Assembly (NCBI GenBank): GCA_900552075.1
Contig: URYL01000005.1
Coordinates: 62,001-126,000, forward strand
DNA from: an uncultured Bacteroides sp.
Lineage (GTDB): Bacteria > Bacteroidota > Bacteroidia > Bacteroidales > Bacteroidaceae
Direction of reading: 5' to 3'
Length of the DNA: 64,000 nucleotides
Shown in pieces: positions 36,517 to 44,353 of the stretch (positions are counted from its first letter, which is position 1; each line of letters opens with the position of its first letter). A program made the translations under genes and the position numbers. A model generated the notes under the pieces. It made no database searches, was not told the DNA's origin, and saw only the letters and a list, made by a program, of their open reading frames with translations.

Positions 36517-37104
36517 TTATTTTCCTCCATATTTTTTAGGTTCTGCTTCAGAAATCTTCTGCGGATAATAGTCTGTAATAGCTTTCTGCTCGTCTTCAGA
36601 ACATTCAGCGAATGATTTACCGAACTGAGACTGAGCCAGTTCGTTACGCAACTCATTGTAAGCTGCTACCAATTCGTTCTGAACCTGAATATACGCATTG
36701 TAGCTAGTACCCACGTCATTCTGTACAGAGATTACATGCTTTTCTGTAATCATTACGTCACCGAAGAACGGAAGATGTTTCAAGTGCTTTTCAGGCAAGT
36801 TCTCGTCGTTATTCGGGTTGGCAATGAATTCTTTTGCCTTTTGTCTCAACTGTCTGATGTCAGACCATTCTCCACCGACCATCAACTGGTCGTCCTTGTT
36901 CAAACGAACCTGAAGAACGTTTCTTTCCTTTACAATAATATCATCTTTCTGATCCTTGTTTTCAGGTGGAGGCGGCAAACGTCTCGCCAAACCACGGTCA
37001 GTATCCATTGATGTTGTAATAAGGAAGAAAATAAGCAACATGAAGGCAATATCGGCCGTAGAACTTGAGTTGATTCCAGGCACTGATCTTTTCTTTTTTG
37101 CCAT
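36517..37104 (-). CDS. exbD: ExbD/TolR biopolymer transport protein (first)
   Basis: A 195-residue ExbD with a membrane helix near residues 17-35 (TADIAFMLLIFFLITTSM) that keeps the conserved Asp, then a longer periplasmic part (Pro-rich RRLPPPPENKDQKDD, then coiled segments) than the second ExbD. The longer form may bind TonB differently, an inference. It lies between a small membrane-protein gene and the second exbD. Confidence 0.93.
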   Translation of the reverse strand: MAKKKRSVPGINSSSTADIAFMLLIFFLITTSMDTDRGLARRLPPPPENKDQKDDIIVKERNVLQVRLNKDDQLMVGGEWSDIRQLRQKAKEFIANPNNDENLPEKHLKHLPFFGDVMITEKHVISVQNDVGTSYNAYIQVQNELVAAYNELRNELAQSQFGKSFAECSEDEQKAITDYYPQKISEAEPKKYGGK

Positions 37105-37146
37105 TTGACTTACTCCTTATATTTTAATTAAACTTCAATGATGATA

Positions 37147-37611
37147 TTATTTCTTCAAAATTCCAGACAAGTTGATCAATGTACCAAGGGCAGCCAAGCC
37201 GAACAGTACATAAGTAGAGTACAGCAGCATGTCTGTTACCTTCAACATAGTGACATTGGTATATTCTGTACCACCACCCATAACAACTGTTTCAGAAGAA
37301 CCGAGGTTATAAGTTACAATCAGCAATACAACCAACAGAATCAATCCAATCAATGATTTGATAGCTCCTTTCGGATTATCTTTCAACGCTCCGCCAAACT
37401 GTGCAATAGCTCCTACAAGAGTTGCAATTACAGTTACCGCAAACATACCATACATCAGGTACATCAGGGCCGGAGTGTTAGCCGGTTCAACCAAACCAGC
37501 TGCATTTGTTTCGCTGTATCCTACTCCGTAGAACATGCCCAGCACTACGATAATCAGTGCGATGCATACGTAAAATACGTAGTATGATACTTTATATGAT
37601 AATTTAGCCAT
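37147..37611 (-). CDS. Exb-operon membrane protein, function unknown
   Basis: A 154-residue protein with about four hydrophobic segments (residues 12-30, 50-66, 83-102, 130-148). It is Gly-rich around residues 107-115. It is not an ExbB or ExbD; I see no named family. Its place between exbB and exbD on the same strand implies a role in the ExbB-ExbD motor. It is eight bases after exbB and 42 bases before exbD. Confidence 0.8.
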   Translation of the reverse strand: MAKLSYKVSYYVFYVCIALIIVVLGMFYGVGYSETNAAGLVEPANTPALMYLMYGMFAVTVIATLVGAIAQFGGALKDNPKGAIKSLIGLILLVVLLIVTYNLGSSETVVMGGGTEYTNVTMLKVTDMLLYSTYVLFGLAALGTLINLSGILKK

Positions 37612-37619
37612 TGTTCTTA

Positions 37620-38420
37620 TTATTTTTTGTATTTCAAGTTGTACTTCATGATCATATCAAGCAATGTGATAGAAGAATCTTCCATCTGGCTTGTAATAGC
37701 TTCAATCTTAGACAGGATATAGTTGTAGAATACCTGCAGAATCAAAGCAACGATCAAACCGAAGATAGTAGTAATCAAGGCCACTTTCATACCACCTGCA
37801 ACAACTGTCGGAGAAATATCACCAGCCTGCTGGATCTGGTCGAACGCCATAACCATACCGATTACAGTACCCAAGAATCCCAGAGACGGAGCCATCGCGA
37901 TGAACAATGTGATCCAAGAGCATCCTTTTTCAAGGTAACCAGCCTGAACACCACCGTAAGAAACAACTGAACGTTCAACTACGTCCAAGCCTTCGTCGAT
38001 TCTCATCAAGCCCTGATAGCAGATAGAAGCAACAGGACCACGAGTGTTACGGCAGATAGTCTTAGCACCTTCTACATCACCTTTTTCCAAAGCAGCTTCA
38101 ACTTTAGCCATCAATTTCTTTACGTCTACTTCAGCCAAGCTCAAGTAAATGATACGTTCAATACAGAAAGCCAAACCAAGTACCAATGCGATAGCAACCA
38201 AAGACATAAAGCCTGCATCACCTTCGATGAACTTAGTTTTTAATTCCTTGTGCAAACCACCTTCTTCTACTACAGCCGGAGCTGCTGCATCGTCAGCTGC
38301 TGCTACTTCTTCTGTCTGAGCCGGAGCTGCGGTAGCTGTAGAATCCTGAGCCATAGCTGTCTGAGTCATTCCAAATGAGAGGACTCCCATCACTGCAAGA
38401 ATTGCAAATAACTTTTTCAT
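37620..38420 (-). CDS. exbB: ExbB/TolQ/MotA proton channel protein
   Basis: A 266-residue inner-membrane protein with the MotA/TolQ/ExbB domain from about residue 75: a helix near 75-95, then the two-helix channel near 170-190 and 205-230. It has an N-terminal signal-like segment (MKKLFAILAVMGVLSFGM in part) and an Ala/acidic linker before the domain, as many Bacteroidetes ExbB proteins do. It is the first gene of the operon, downstream of tRNA-Ser on the same strand. I saw no TAnnTTTG box in the 62-base gap, so it may be read through from the tRNA. Confidence 0.93.
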   Translation of the reverse strand: MKKLFAILAVMGVLSFGMTQTAMAQDSTATAAPAQTEEVAAADDAAAPAVVEEGGLHKELKTKFIEGDAGFMSLVAIALVLGLAFCIERIIYLSLAEVDVKKLMAKVEAALEKGDVEGAKTICRNTRGPVASICYQGLMRIDEGLDVVERSVVSYGGVQAGYLEKGCSWITLFIAMAPSLGFLGTVIGMVMAFDQIQQAGDISPTVVAGGMKVALITTIFGLIVALILQVFYNYILSKIEAITSQMEDSSITLLDMIMKYNLKYKK

Positions 38421-38482
38421 TGTGTGTCTAATTTTTAAGATTAATTAATTAATAGTTTGTTAATTGTTTTTCTCTTCTATTG

Positions 38483-38570
38483 CGGAGAGAACGGGATTCG
38501 AACCCGTGATACGCTTTTGGCGTATACACGCTTTCCAGGCGTGCCTCTTCAACCACTCGAGCACCTCTCC
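38483..38570 (-). tRNA. tRNA-Ser (GGA anticodon)
   Basis: Read on the minus strand: acceptor GGAGAGG / TCTCTCC with discriminator G, and anticodon stem CACGC/GCGTG with loop CTGGAAA (anticodon GGA). There is a long class II variable arm and a TTCGAATC T-loop. CCA is not encoded. Confidence 0.97.
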
Positions 38571-38629
38571 TTTTTCCAATATCGGGAACAAGTTTTAAAC
38601 ACCCAACCCCCTTTGATTGATTTCAGTCA

Positions 38630-38637
38630 CAAATGTA
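38630..38637 (-). promoter_or_regulatory. -7 box for tRNA-Ser
   Basis: TACATTTG on the minus strand, about 60 bases before the tRNA 5' end. Confidence 0.7.
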
Positions 38638-38706
38638 TTCTTTTTTTTCGTCTTACATAACATCCAAACTGCAAAAGTTTTCTTTTAGACCTGAAATTAA
38701 TAAACT

Positions 38707-39501
38707 TTAAAAACTTTTCTCCGCATTTGTGAAGACTTTTAAAGCATTTTCCGAGGTTTGGGCCGCAATTTCCGACAAAGGTATGCCATAAATTTCGGAA
38801 AGGCGTTCGGCCACCTTCACCAAATAGGCACTCTCATTTCGCTTTCCTCGATAAGGTACCGGAGCCAGATAAGGCGAGTCGGTTTCGAGCACAATCCTAT
38901 TTAAAGGCACATCTTTCAACACTTCCGGAAGGCTACTTTTCTTGAACGTCACCACTCCATTAATGCCGAGCATGAACGATTCATACTCCAACAACCGGGC
39001 CGCCTCTTCCGATGAACCAGTAAAACTATGAAAAATTCCCCGCAAAGCTGTCTGCTTGTAAGCGGCCAGAATTTCCAGCAATTCCGAATATGCCTCGCGG
39101 CAATGAATGATCAGAGGCAGGTCGTACTCCCAAGCCCAGTTCACCTGCTCTTCGAACGCCGCCATCTGTTCCTTACGGAAAGTCTTGTCCCAATACAAAT
39201 CGATTCCCACTTCTCCGATACCATAAAAGTGTCGCGGGTCAGATGTCAGATATTGTTTCACTACCAGCAAACGTTCCCTCCAGTTTTCATCGACCGAAGT
39301 CGGATGAAAGCCAATCATCGGATAACAGCACTCGTGTGCGTCGCACAATTTCAGCATAGCCTCCACCGTAGTATCGTCAATGTTCGGCATGAACAGGCGG
39401 GTGACTCCTGCCTCCACCGCCCGAATCACTGCCAATTCGCGGTCCGCCTCAAACTCCTCGGTGTACAAATGAGTATGGGTATCAATCAGCGCATTCATCA
39501 T
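38707..39501 (-). CDS. TatD-family metal-dependent hydrolase
   Basis: A 264-residue amidohydrolase-fold protein with DTHTHL at the N-terminus (two metal His), GFHPTS, IGEVGID, an HCREAY His, GIFHSF, and ETDSPY near residue 206. All metal ligands are present. TatD enzymes are 3'-5' DNases or processing hydrolases; the exact substrate is unknown. Two successive ATG codons (39501 and 39498) could serve as start. It is one base after the polyprenyl synthetase gene. Confidence 0.93.
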   Translation of the reverse strand: MMNALIDTHTHLYTEEFEADRELAVIRAVEAGVTRLFMPNIDDTTVEAMLKLCDAHECCYPMIGFHPTSVDENWRERLLVVKQYLTSDPRHFYGIGEVGIDLYWDKTFRKEQMAAFEEQVNWAWEYDLPLIIHCREAYSELLEILAAYKQTALRGIFHSFTGSSEEAARLLEYESFMLGINGVVTFKKSSLPEVLKDVPLNRIVLETDSPYLAPVPYRGKRNESAYLVKVAERLSEIYGIPLSEIAAQTSENALKVFTNAEKSF

Positions 39502-39502
39502 C

Positions 39503-40486
39503 TTACAGTTTACGATCCATCAAACGGCAGACAAAAGCTTTCAGTTCTTCCTTGCGGACCGGTTCCACTTCCACCTGCTCCAACAAAGCCAAGCCTTCCT
39601 TATAATACGCATCAATACGGGCATTGCAACTATCAGCCACACCTACCTTATTATATATAGCCGTCACGGCCTTTATTTTTTCTTCCGGTGCATAGTCTTC
39701 CACGTGAAGCCAACCCAGCAATGCTTCCTTGTCATCTTCCTGAGCCTGTGCCAGCGCTGTAATCAGCATAAAGGTCTTTTTGTTGCAAAGGATATCTCCT
39801 CCGATTTTCTTACCGAACACTGCCGAATCGCCATACACGTCAAGGTAATCGTCCTGCAACTGGAAAGCCAGTCCCATCTTCACCCCGAAGTCATACAGAA
39901 GTTCCGCATCCTTTTCGGGTGCACCTCCCAGAATGGCTCCGATTTTCAGAGCGGCGGCCAACAGTACAGAGGTCTTCAGACGAATCATTTCAAGGTATTG
40001 TTCTACCGTCACATCCGTCAATTCTTCAAATTCCATATCCCATTGCTGTCCTTCACAAACTTCCAATGCGGTACGGCTGAACACCTCCATCACCTTTCCC
40101 ACATATTCTGCCGGACATTGCTGCATCATGAACTGATAAGACAGAATCAGCATGGCATCTCCCGAAAGGATGGCCGTGTTCTCGTTCCACCGCTTATGTA
40201 CAGTCGGTTTATTACGCCGCATGTCGGCCTTGTCCATCAAATCATCATGCAAAAGCGTGAAGTTATGATAGGTTTCAATGCCGGCAGCCTGCGGAAATAT
40301 GCGTTCCACATCGTCCTTGTACAAATTATAAGCCAACAGCATCAACACCGGACGCAGGCGTTTTCCGCCCAGTCCCAACACATACTCTATCGGTTCATAC
40401 AAACCCATCGGTTTCCGCTTATAAGAAAGCTGTCCGATGTACTCATGGATTTGCTGCAACAATTGTTCGCTGGTATATTGTTTCAT
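39503..40486 (-). CDS. Trans-polyprenyl diphosphate synthase
   Basis: Condenses isopentenyl diphosphate with allylic diphosphates to make long isoprenoid chains, for example the menaquinone side chain. The 327-residue protein has the first aspartate-rich motif HDDLMD near residues 75-80 and the second, QDDYLD, near 213. Product length cannot be told reliably from sequence. It is followed by the TatD gene one base later, and the tonB gene lies upstream on the same strand, separated by a terminator. Confidence 0.93.
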   Translation of the reverse strand: MKQYTSEQLLQQIHEYIGQLSYKRKPMGLYEPIEYVLGLGGKRLRPVLMLLAYNLYKDDVERIFPQAAGIETYHNFTLLHDDLMDKADMRRNKPTVHKRWNENTAILSGDAMLILSYQFMMQQCPAEYVGKVMEVFSRTALEVCEGQQWDMEFEELTDVTVEQYLEMIRLKTSVLLAAALKIGAILGGAPEKDAELLYDFGVKMGLAFQLQDDYLDVYGDSAVFGKKIGGDILCNKKTFMLITALAQAQEDDKEALLGWLHVEDYAPEEKIKAVTAIYNKVGVADSCNARIDAYYKEGLALLEQVEVEPVRKEELKAFVCRLMDRKL

Positions 40487-40504
40487 GGGAATAAGTTTTA
40501 AAAA

Positions 40505-40539
40505 GGAGAAAAAAGAAAGGCTGCAAAAATGCAGCCTTT
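40505..40539 (-). terminator. Terminator after tonB
   Basis: Hairpin AAAGGCTGC / GCAGCCTTT (40516-40524 and 40531-40539) with a six-base loop; on the minus strand it is followed by CTTTTTTC, 24 bases after the tonB stop. Confidence 0.88.
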
Positions 40540-40563
40540 ACTTCAATTTATAGTATCATTAGA

Positions 40564-41250
40564 TTACTGCAACTTAAAGGTTACAGGCACGGTGTATTTC
40601 ACACGTACAGCTTTACCACGCTGCTTACCTGGTTTCCATTTCGGCATCATCTTGATCACGCGGAGTGCTTCTTTATCCAGGTACGGGTCTACACTACGCA
40701 TAACAACCGGGTCTACGATAGAACCATCCTGGTTCACAACGAACTGAATGATTACACGTCCCTGTACACCGTTTTCCTGTGCGATAGTCGGATACTTGAT
40801 GTTCTTGCTGATGAACTTCAAACATTCAGCCATACCACCCGGGAATTCCGGCATCTCTTCTACAACCTGGAAAATCTGCTGTTCTTCCGGTTCTTCTTCT
40901 TCCACTTCTACCGGCACGTACTTGATTTCTACAGCTGTATTGTTATCTTCTGTAGACTGGATAGTAGATTCTTCTACATTTGCATTGTTATCTGCAATCT
41001 GCAGCACTTCTTCTACTTTCGGTGCTTCGGGAGGAGGTGGAGCTTGTTTCTGTTCCTCCTGTTCAGTGATAGGAATCATTTCTTCCTCAAAAGTCGGTTC
41101 GGTGATACCGGTATCGGTAGTGACTTGTTTATCACGGTCTGTCCATTCGAACGCAACAAACATCGCTGCCAAGATCAGTACGAAACCTACCAACAACCAC
41201 GTAGACTTTTTGCCTTCGAGGTCCGCTTTCGGCGATTTCTTGACTTCCAT
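40564..41250 (-). CDS. tonB: TonB energy transducer
   Basis: Couples the ExbB-ExbD motor to outer-membrane receptors. The 228-residue protein has a short basic cytoplasmic N-terminus, one membrane helix (about 18-35), a Pro/Glu-rich periplasmic spacer with PPPPEAPKVEE, and a C-terminal TonB domain with GVQGRVIIQFVVNQDG and the final KVKYTVPVTF-like strand (here VRVKYTVPVTF). It is transcribed on its own, 2.1 kb upstream of exbB on the same strand. Confidence 0.95.
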   Translation of the reverse strand: MEVKKSPKADLEGKKSTWLLVGFVLILAAMFVAFEWTDRDKQVTTDTGITEPTFEEEMIPITEQEEQKQAPPPPEAPKVEEVLQIADNNANVEESTIQSTEDNNTAVEIKYVPVEVEEEEPEEQQIFQVVEEMPEFPGGMAECLKFISKNIKYPTIAQENGVQGRVIIQFVVNQDGSIVDPVVMRSVDPYLDKEALRVIKMMPKWKPGKQRGKAVRVKYTVPVTFKLQ

Positions 41251-41287
41251 AAATGTGTTTATTAAAAGGTTAATACTCTATACGCGA

Positions 41288-41295
41288 CAAAGGTA
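41288..41295 (-). promoter_or_regulatory. -7 box for tonB
   Basis: TACCTTTG on the minus strand, 37 bases before the tonB ATG. Confidence 0.75.
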
Positions 41296-41395
41296 ACACA
41301 AATCTTCAGAAATACACCTTCCCGAAGTAAAAATAATGTAAAACAATGCATTTTTTTATTTCGCATCGGAATTAAACCAAAAACCCAACGCCAAA

Positions 41396-41487
41396 TTCTC
41401 TGTTTCACACTGTGGGATATAAAAACCACAGTGTGGGATATATATTTCACAGTGTGGGATACAAATTCCACACTGTGAAACAGAGAA
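41396..41487 (-). repeat. 92-bp phased-palindrome element, copy B (inverted)
   Basis: Same 92-bp element as at 7879-7970, in the opposite orientation and differing at 9 of 92 positions by direct alignment. Palindromes start at 41406, 41427, 41448 and 41469, an exact 21-bp period. Ends TTCTCTGTTTCACA / TGTGAAACAGAGAA form a perfect 14-bp inverted repeat. The 409-bp region between tonB and cmk holds this element, the tonB and cmk promoters and no convincing gene; its short open frames repeat Ser-His-Thr-Val because of the palindromes. Confidence 0.9.
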
Positions 41488-41619
41488 TATAAAGAAGCAA
41501 TATGCACTATACCCCGAAAGATTTCAAGGTTTATATCCAAGCCATTCCTCACCTCTATATAATATAAGGAGAATGCTAAAAACTTTACGCAAAAACATCC
41601 ACTTACAAAGGATTTACAC

Positions 41620-41627
41620 TATCTTTG
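41620..41627 (+). promoter_or_regulatory. -7 box for cmk-ispH
   Basis: TATCTTTG, 32 bases before the cmk ATG at 41660. It excludes an in-frame ATG at 41573. Confidence 0.75.
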
Positions 41628-41659
41628 CCCTAGTTCAATCCATTTTATTGAAACCAATC

Positions 41660-42358
41660 ATGAAAAAAATTATCATTGCCATCGACGGGTTCTCTTCCTG
41701 CGGGAAAAGCACCATGGCTAAGGATTTAGCCAAAGAAATCGGTTACATTTATATAGACAGCGGTGCCATGTACCGGGCTGTCACACTTTATTGTCTGGAA
41801 AACGGGCTGTTCAATGCCGACGGCAGCATCCGCGAAACAGACCTGCGCCAGCAAATGGACCAAATCCATATATCCTTTCAGCTCAATCCGGAAACACAGC
41901 GTCCGATGACCTTCCTCAACGGGAAAAACGTGGAAGACCGCATCCGCACCATGGAGGTTTCCTCCCATGTGAGTCCGGTAGCCGCACTCGGTTTCGTACG
42001 TGAAGCGCTTGTACGTCAGCAGCAGGAAATGGGTAAGGAGAAAGGTATCGTCATGGACGGGCGCGACATCGGTACCGCAGTATTCCCCGATGCCGAACTG
42101 AAAATCTTCGTGACCGCCTCTGCCCAGATTCGTGCCCAGCGCCGCTACGAGGAACTCAAGGCCAAAGGTCAGGAAGCTTCTTTTGAAGAAATCTTGCACA
42201 ACGTGGAAGAACGCGACCGCATTGACCAAAGCCGGAAGGTAAGTCCGCTGCGCAAAGCCGACGACGCCATCCTGCTGGACAACAGCGAAATGACGATTCC
42301 CGAACAGAAAGAATGGTTAAAGGAACAATTTGAAAAGGCCACTCATGCATCACATTGA
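41660..42358 (+). CDS. cmk: Cytidylate kinase
   Basis: Phosphorylates CMP and dCMP using ATP. The 232-residue protein has the P-loop GFSSCGKST at residues 10-18, the DSGAMYR CMP-binding motif, GRDIGT, and the RRYEEL lid. The start at 41660 is set by the promoter. Its 3' end overlaps ispH by 14 bases, so the two are co-translated. This pair is a common arrangement in Bacteroidetes. Confidence 0.97.
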   Translation: MKKIIIAIDGFSSCGKSTMAKDLAKEIGYIYIDSGAMYRAVTLYCLENGLFNADGSIRETDLRQQMDQIHISFQLNPETQRPMTFLNGKNVEDRIRTMEVSSHVSPVAALGFVREALVRQQQEMGKEKGIVMDGRDIGTAVFPDAELKIFVTASAQIRAQRRYEELKAKGQEASFEEILHNVEERDRIDQSRKVSPLRKADDAILLDNSEMTIPEQKEWLKEQFEKATHASH

Positions 42359-43208
42359 AATAGATAAAGAGTCCGGGTTCTGCTTCGGAGTGACCACAGC
42401 CATCTCCAAAGCGGAAGAAGAACTGGCAAAAGGGGAAACCCTGTATTGTCTGGGCGACATCGTGCACAACGGACAGGAGTGCGAGCGCCTGAAAAAACTG
42501 GGACTGATTACCATCAATCACGAAGAGTTCGCCCACCTGCGGAACGTCAAGGTACTGCTGCGTGCCCACGGCGAACCGCCCGAGACCTACGAACTGGCCC
42601 GCAAAAACCAGATTGAAATCATCGATGCTACCTGTCCGGTAGTACTGCGCCTGCAAAAAAGAATCAAGCAGGAGTATAACATGACTCCCAGCGGCCGGGA
42701 ACGGCAGATTGTCATCTACGGGAAAAACGGCCATGCAGAAGTACTGGGACTGGTAGGACAGACACAAGGAAAAGCCATCGTCATCGAAAAGCTGGAAGAA
42801 GTCACCAAGCTCGACATGACGAAAGACATCCGGCTGTATTCACAAACCACCAAATCGCTCGATGAATTCCGCCAGATTGTCTCCTACATCGAAGAACATA
42901 TCTCGCCGGAAGCCTCTTTCCAGTATTTCGACACCATCTGCCGGCAGGTGGCCAACCGCATGCCCCACATCCGGGAGTTCGCGGCCAGCCACGACCTGAT
43001 TTTCTTTGTCTGCGGACACAAGAGTTCCAATGGAAAGATCCTCTTCCAGGAATGCAAGAAAGTCAACCCCAACTCCTATCAGATTGACAAACCGGAAGAG
43101 ATTGACAAGAGCATTTTGTCACATGCACATTCCATTGGAATCTGCGGAGCCACTTCTACGCCTAAATGGCTGATGGAAGCGTGTAAAAAAGTTATAATGA
43201 ACGAATAA
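42345..43208 (+). CDS. ispH: 4-hydroxy-3-methylbut-2-enyl diphosphate reductase (IspH)
   Basis: Last step of the non-mevalonate isoprenoid pathway, giving IPP and DMAPP that feed the polyprenyl synthase at 39.5-40.5 kb. The 287-residue protein has the three cluster cysteines Cys13 (GFCFGV), Cys97 (DATCPVV) and Cys199 (DTICRQ), plus the GICGATSTP segment near the C-terminus. The start at 42345 (MHHIEID) suits the family; an ATG at 42330 is possible but would lengthen the overlap with cmk. Confidence 0.97.
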   Translation: MHHIEIDKESGFCFGVTTAISKAEEELAKGETLYCLGDIVHNGQECERLKKLGLITINHEEFAHLRNVKVLLRAHGEPPETYELARKNQIEIIDATCPVVLRLQKRIKQEYNMTPSGRERQIVIYGKNGHAEVLGLVGQTQGKAIVIEKLEEVTKLDMTKDIRLYSQTTKSLDEFRQIVSYIEEHISPEASFQYFDTICRQVANRMPHIREFAASHDLIFFVCGHKSSNGKILFQECKKVNPNSYQIDKPEEIDKSILSHAHSIGICGATSTPKWLMEACKKVIMNE

Positions 43209-43246
43209 TAAGAAAGAAATCCACCGCAAAATAGCTACATATTTTG

Positions 43247-43254
43247 TACTTTTG
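43247..43254 (+). promoter_or_regulatory. -7 box for pfkA
   Basis: TACTTTTG, 32 bases before the pfkA ATG. Confidence 0.75.
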
Positions 43255-43286
43255 CCTTATAAAAATCAAACTAACAACTAACAATT

Positions 43287-44267
43287 ATGGGAACTATTAA
43301 ATGTATCGGTATTCTAACCTCCGGAGGAGATGCACCAGGCATGAATGCCGCAATCAGAGCCGTCACCCGTTCTGCCATTTACAACGGGCTAAAAGTAAAA
43401 GGTATCTACAGAGGCTACAAAGGATTGATTACAGGTGAAATCAAGGAGTTTAAGACTGAAAATGTCAGTAATATCATACAATTAGGAGGTACAATCCTGA
43501 AAACCGCACGTTGTCAGGAGTTCCGCACCCCGGAAGGTCGTCAAATCGCTTACGAAACCATGCAGCGTGAAGGCATCGATGCCCTCATCATCATTGGTGG
43601 AGACGGCTCTTTGACCGGTGCCCGCCTGTTGGCACAGGAATTTGACGTGCCTTGTATCGGACTTCCCGGTACCATCGACAATGACCTGTTTGGTACAGAT
43701 ACCACCATCGGTTATGACACTGCCCTGAACACCATTCTGGACGCAGTGGACAAGATTCGTGATACCGCGACTTCTCATGAACGTCTGTTCTTCGTAGAAG
43801 TAATGGGACGTGATGCCGGCTTCCTGGCATTGAACGGAGCCATCGCTGCCGGAGCAGAAGCAGCTATCATTCCAGAATTCAATACAGAAGTAGACCAGCT
43901 GGAAGAATTCATCAACAACGGGTTCCGTAAATCAAAAAGCAGCTCCATCGTACTGGTAGCCGAAAGTGAAATCACCGGAGGAGCCATGCACTATGCAGAA
44001 CGTGTGAAAAACGAATATCCGCAGTATGATGTTCGTGTCACCATTCTGGGACACTTGCAGCGTGGTGGGCGTCCGACCGCTCACGACCGTATCATCGCCA
44101 GCCGTATGGGTGTAGCCAGCATCCAGGCTTTGATGGAAGGCCAGCGCAACGTGATGATCGGTATCGAAAACGACCAGATTGTATACGTACCGTTTACCAA
44201 GGCTATCAAGAATGACAAGCCGATTGACCGCGAACTGGTGAACGTATTGCATGAATTGTCTATCTGA
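43287..44267 (+). CDS. pfkA: 6-phosphofructokinase
   Basis: Commits fructose 6-phosphate to glycolysis. The 326-residue protein has ATP-binding TSGGDAPGMN at residues 11-20, GGDGSLTGA, the catalytic PGTIDNDL, and LGHLQRGG. Length is that of bacterial ATP-PFK. It is a single-gene unit with its own promoter and terminator. Confidence 0.97.
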   Translation: MGTIKCIGILTSGGDAPGMNAAIRAVTRSAIYNGLKVKGIYRGYKGLITGEIKEFKTENVSNIIQLGGTILKTARCQEFRTPEGRQIAYETMQREGIDALIIIGGDGSLTGARLLAQEFDVPCIGLPGTIDNDLFGTDTTIGYDTALNTILDAVDKIRDTATSHERLFFVEVMGRDAGFLALNGAIAAGAEAAIIPEFNTEVDQLEEFINNGFRKSKSSSIVLVAESEITGGAMHYAERVKNEYPQYDVRVTILGHLQRGGRPTAHDRIIASRMGVASIQALMEGQRNVMIGIENDQIVYVPFTKAIKNDKPIDRELVNVLHELSI

Positions 44268-44293
44268 TTTTTCACTCACATTCACACATAAAA

Positions 44294-44334
44294 AAACCTC
44301 CTTTCCGGGTGTGCCCGAAAAGGAGGTTTCTTTT
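44294..44334. terminator. Bidirectional terminator between pfkA and potD
   Basis: Hairpin AAACCTCCTTT / AAGGAGGTTT with an inner CGGG / CCCG stem, followed by CTTTTT on the plus strand and preceded by an A run that serves the minus strand. The two genes converge. Confidence 0.92.
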
Positions 44335-44353
44335 TGGTATTTCAATTTGCGAC

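Noticed and set aside
38421..38482. Separate promoter for the exbB operon
   Set aside because: No TAnnTTTG box was found in the gap after tRNA-Ser, so I did not annotate one.
41262..41552. 96-codon minus-strand frame between tonB and cmk
   Set aside because: It runs through the 92-bp palindromic element and the tonB promoter; the repeated Ser-His-Thr-Val pattern comes from the repeat.
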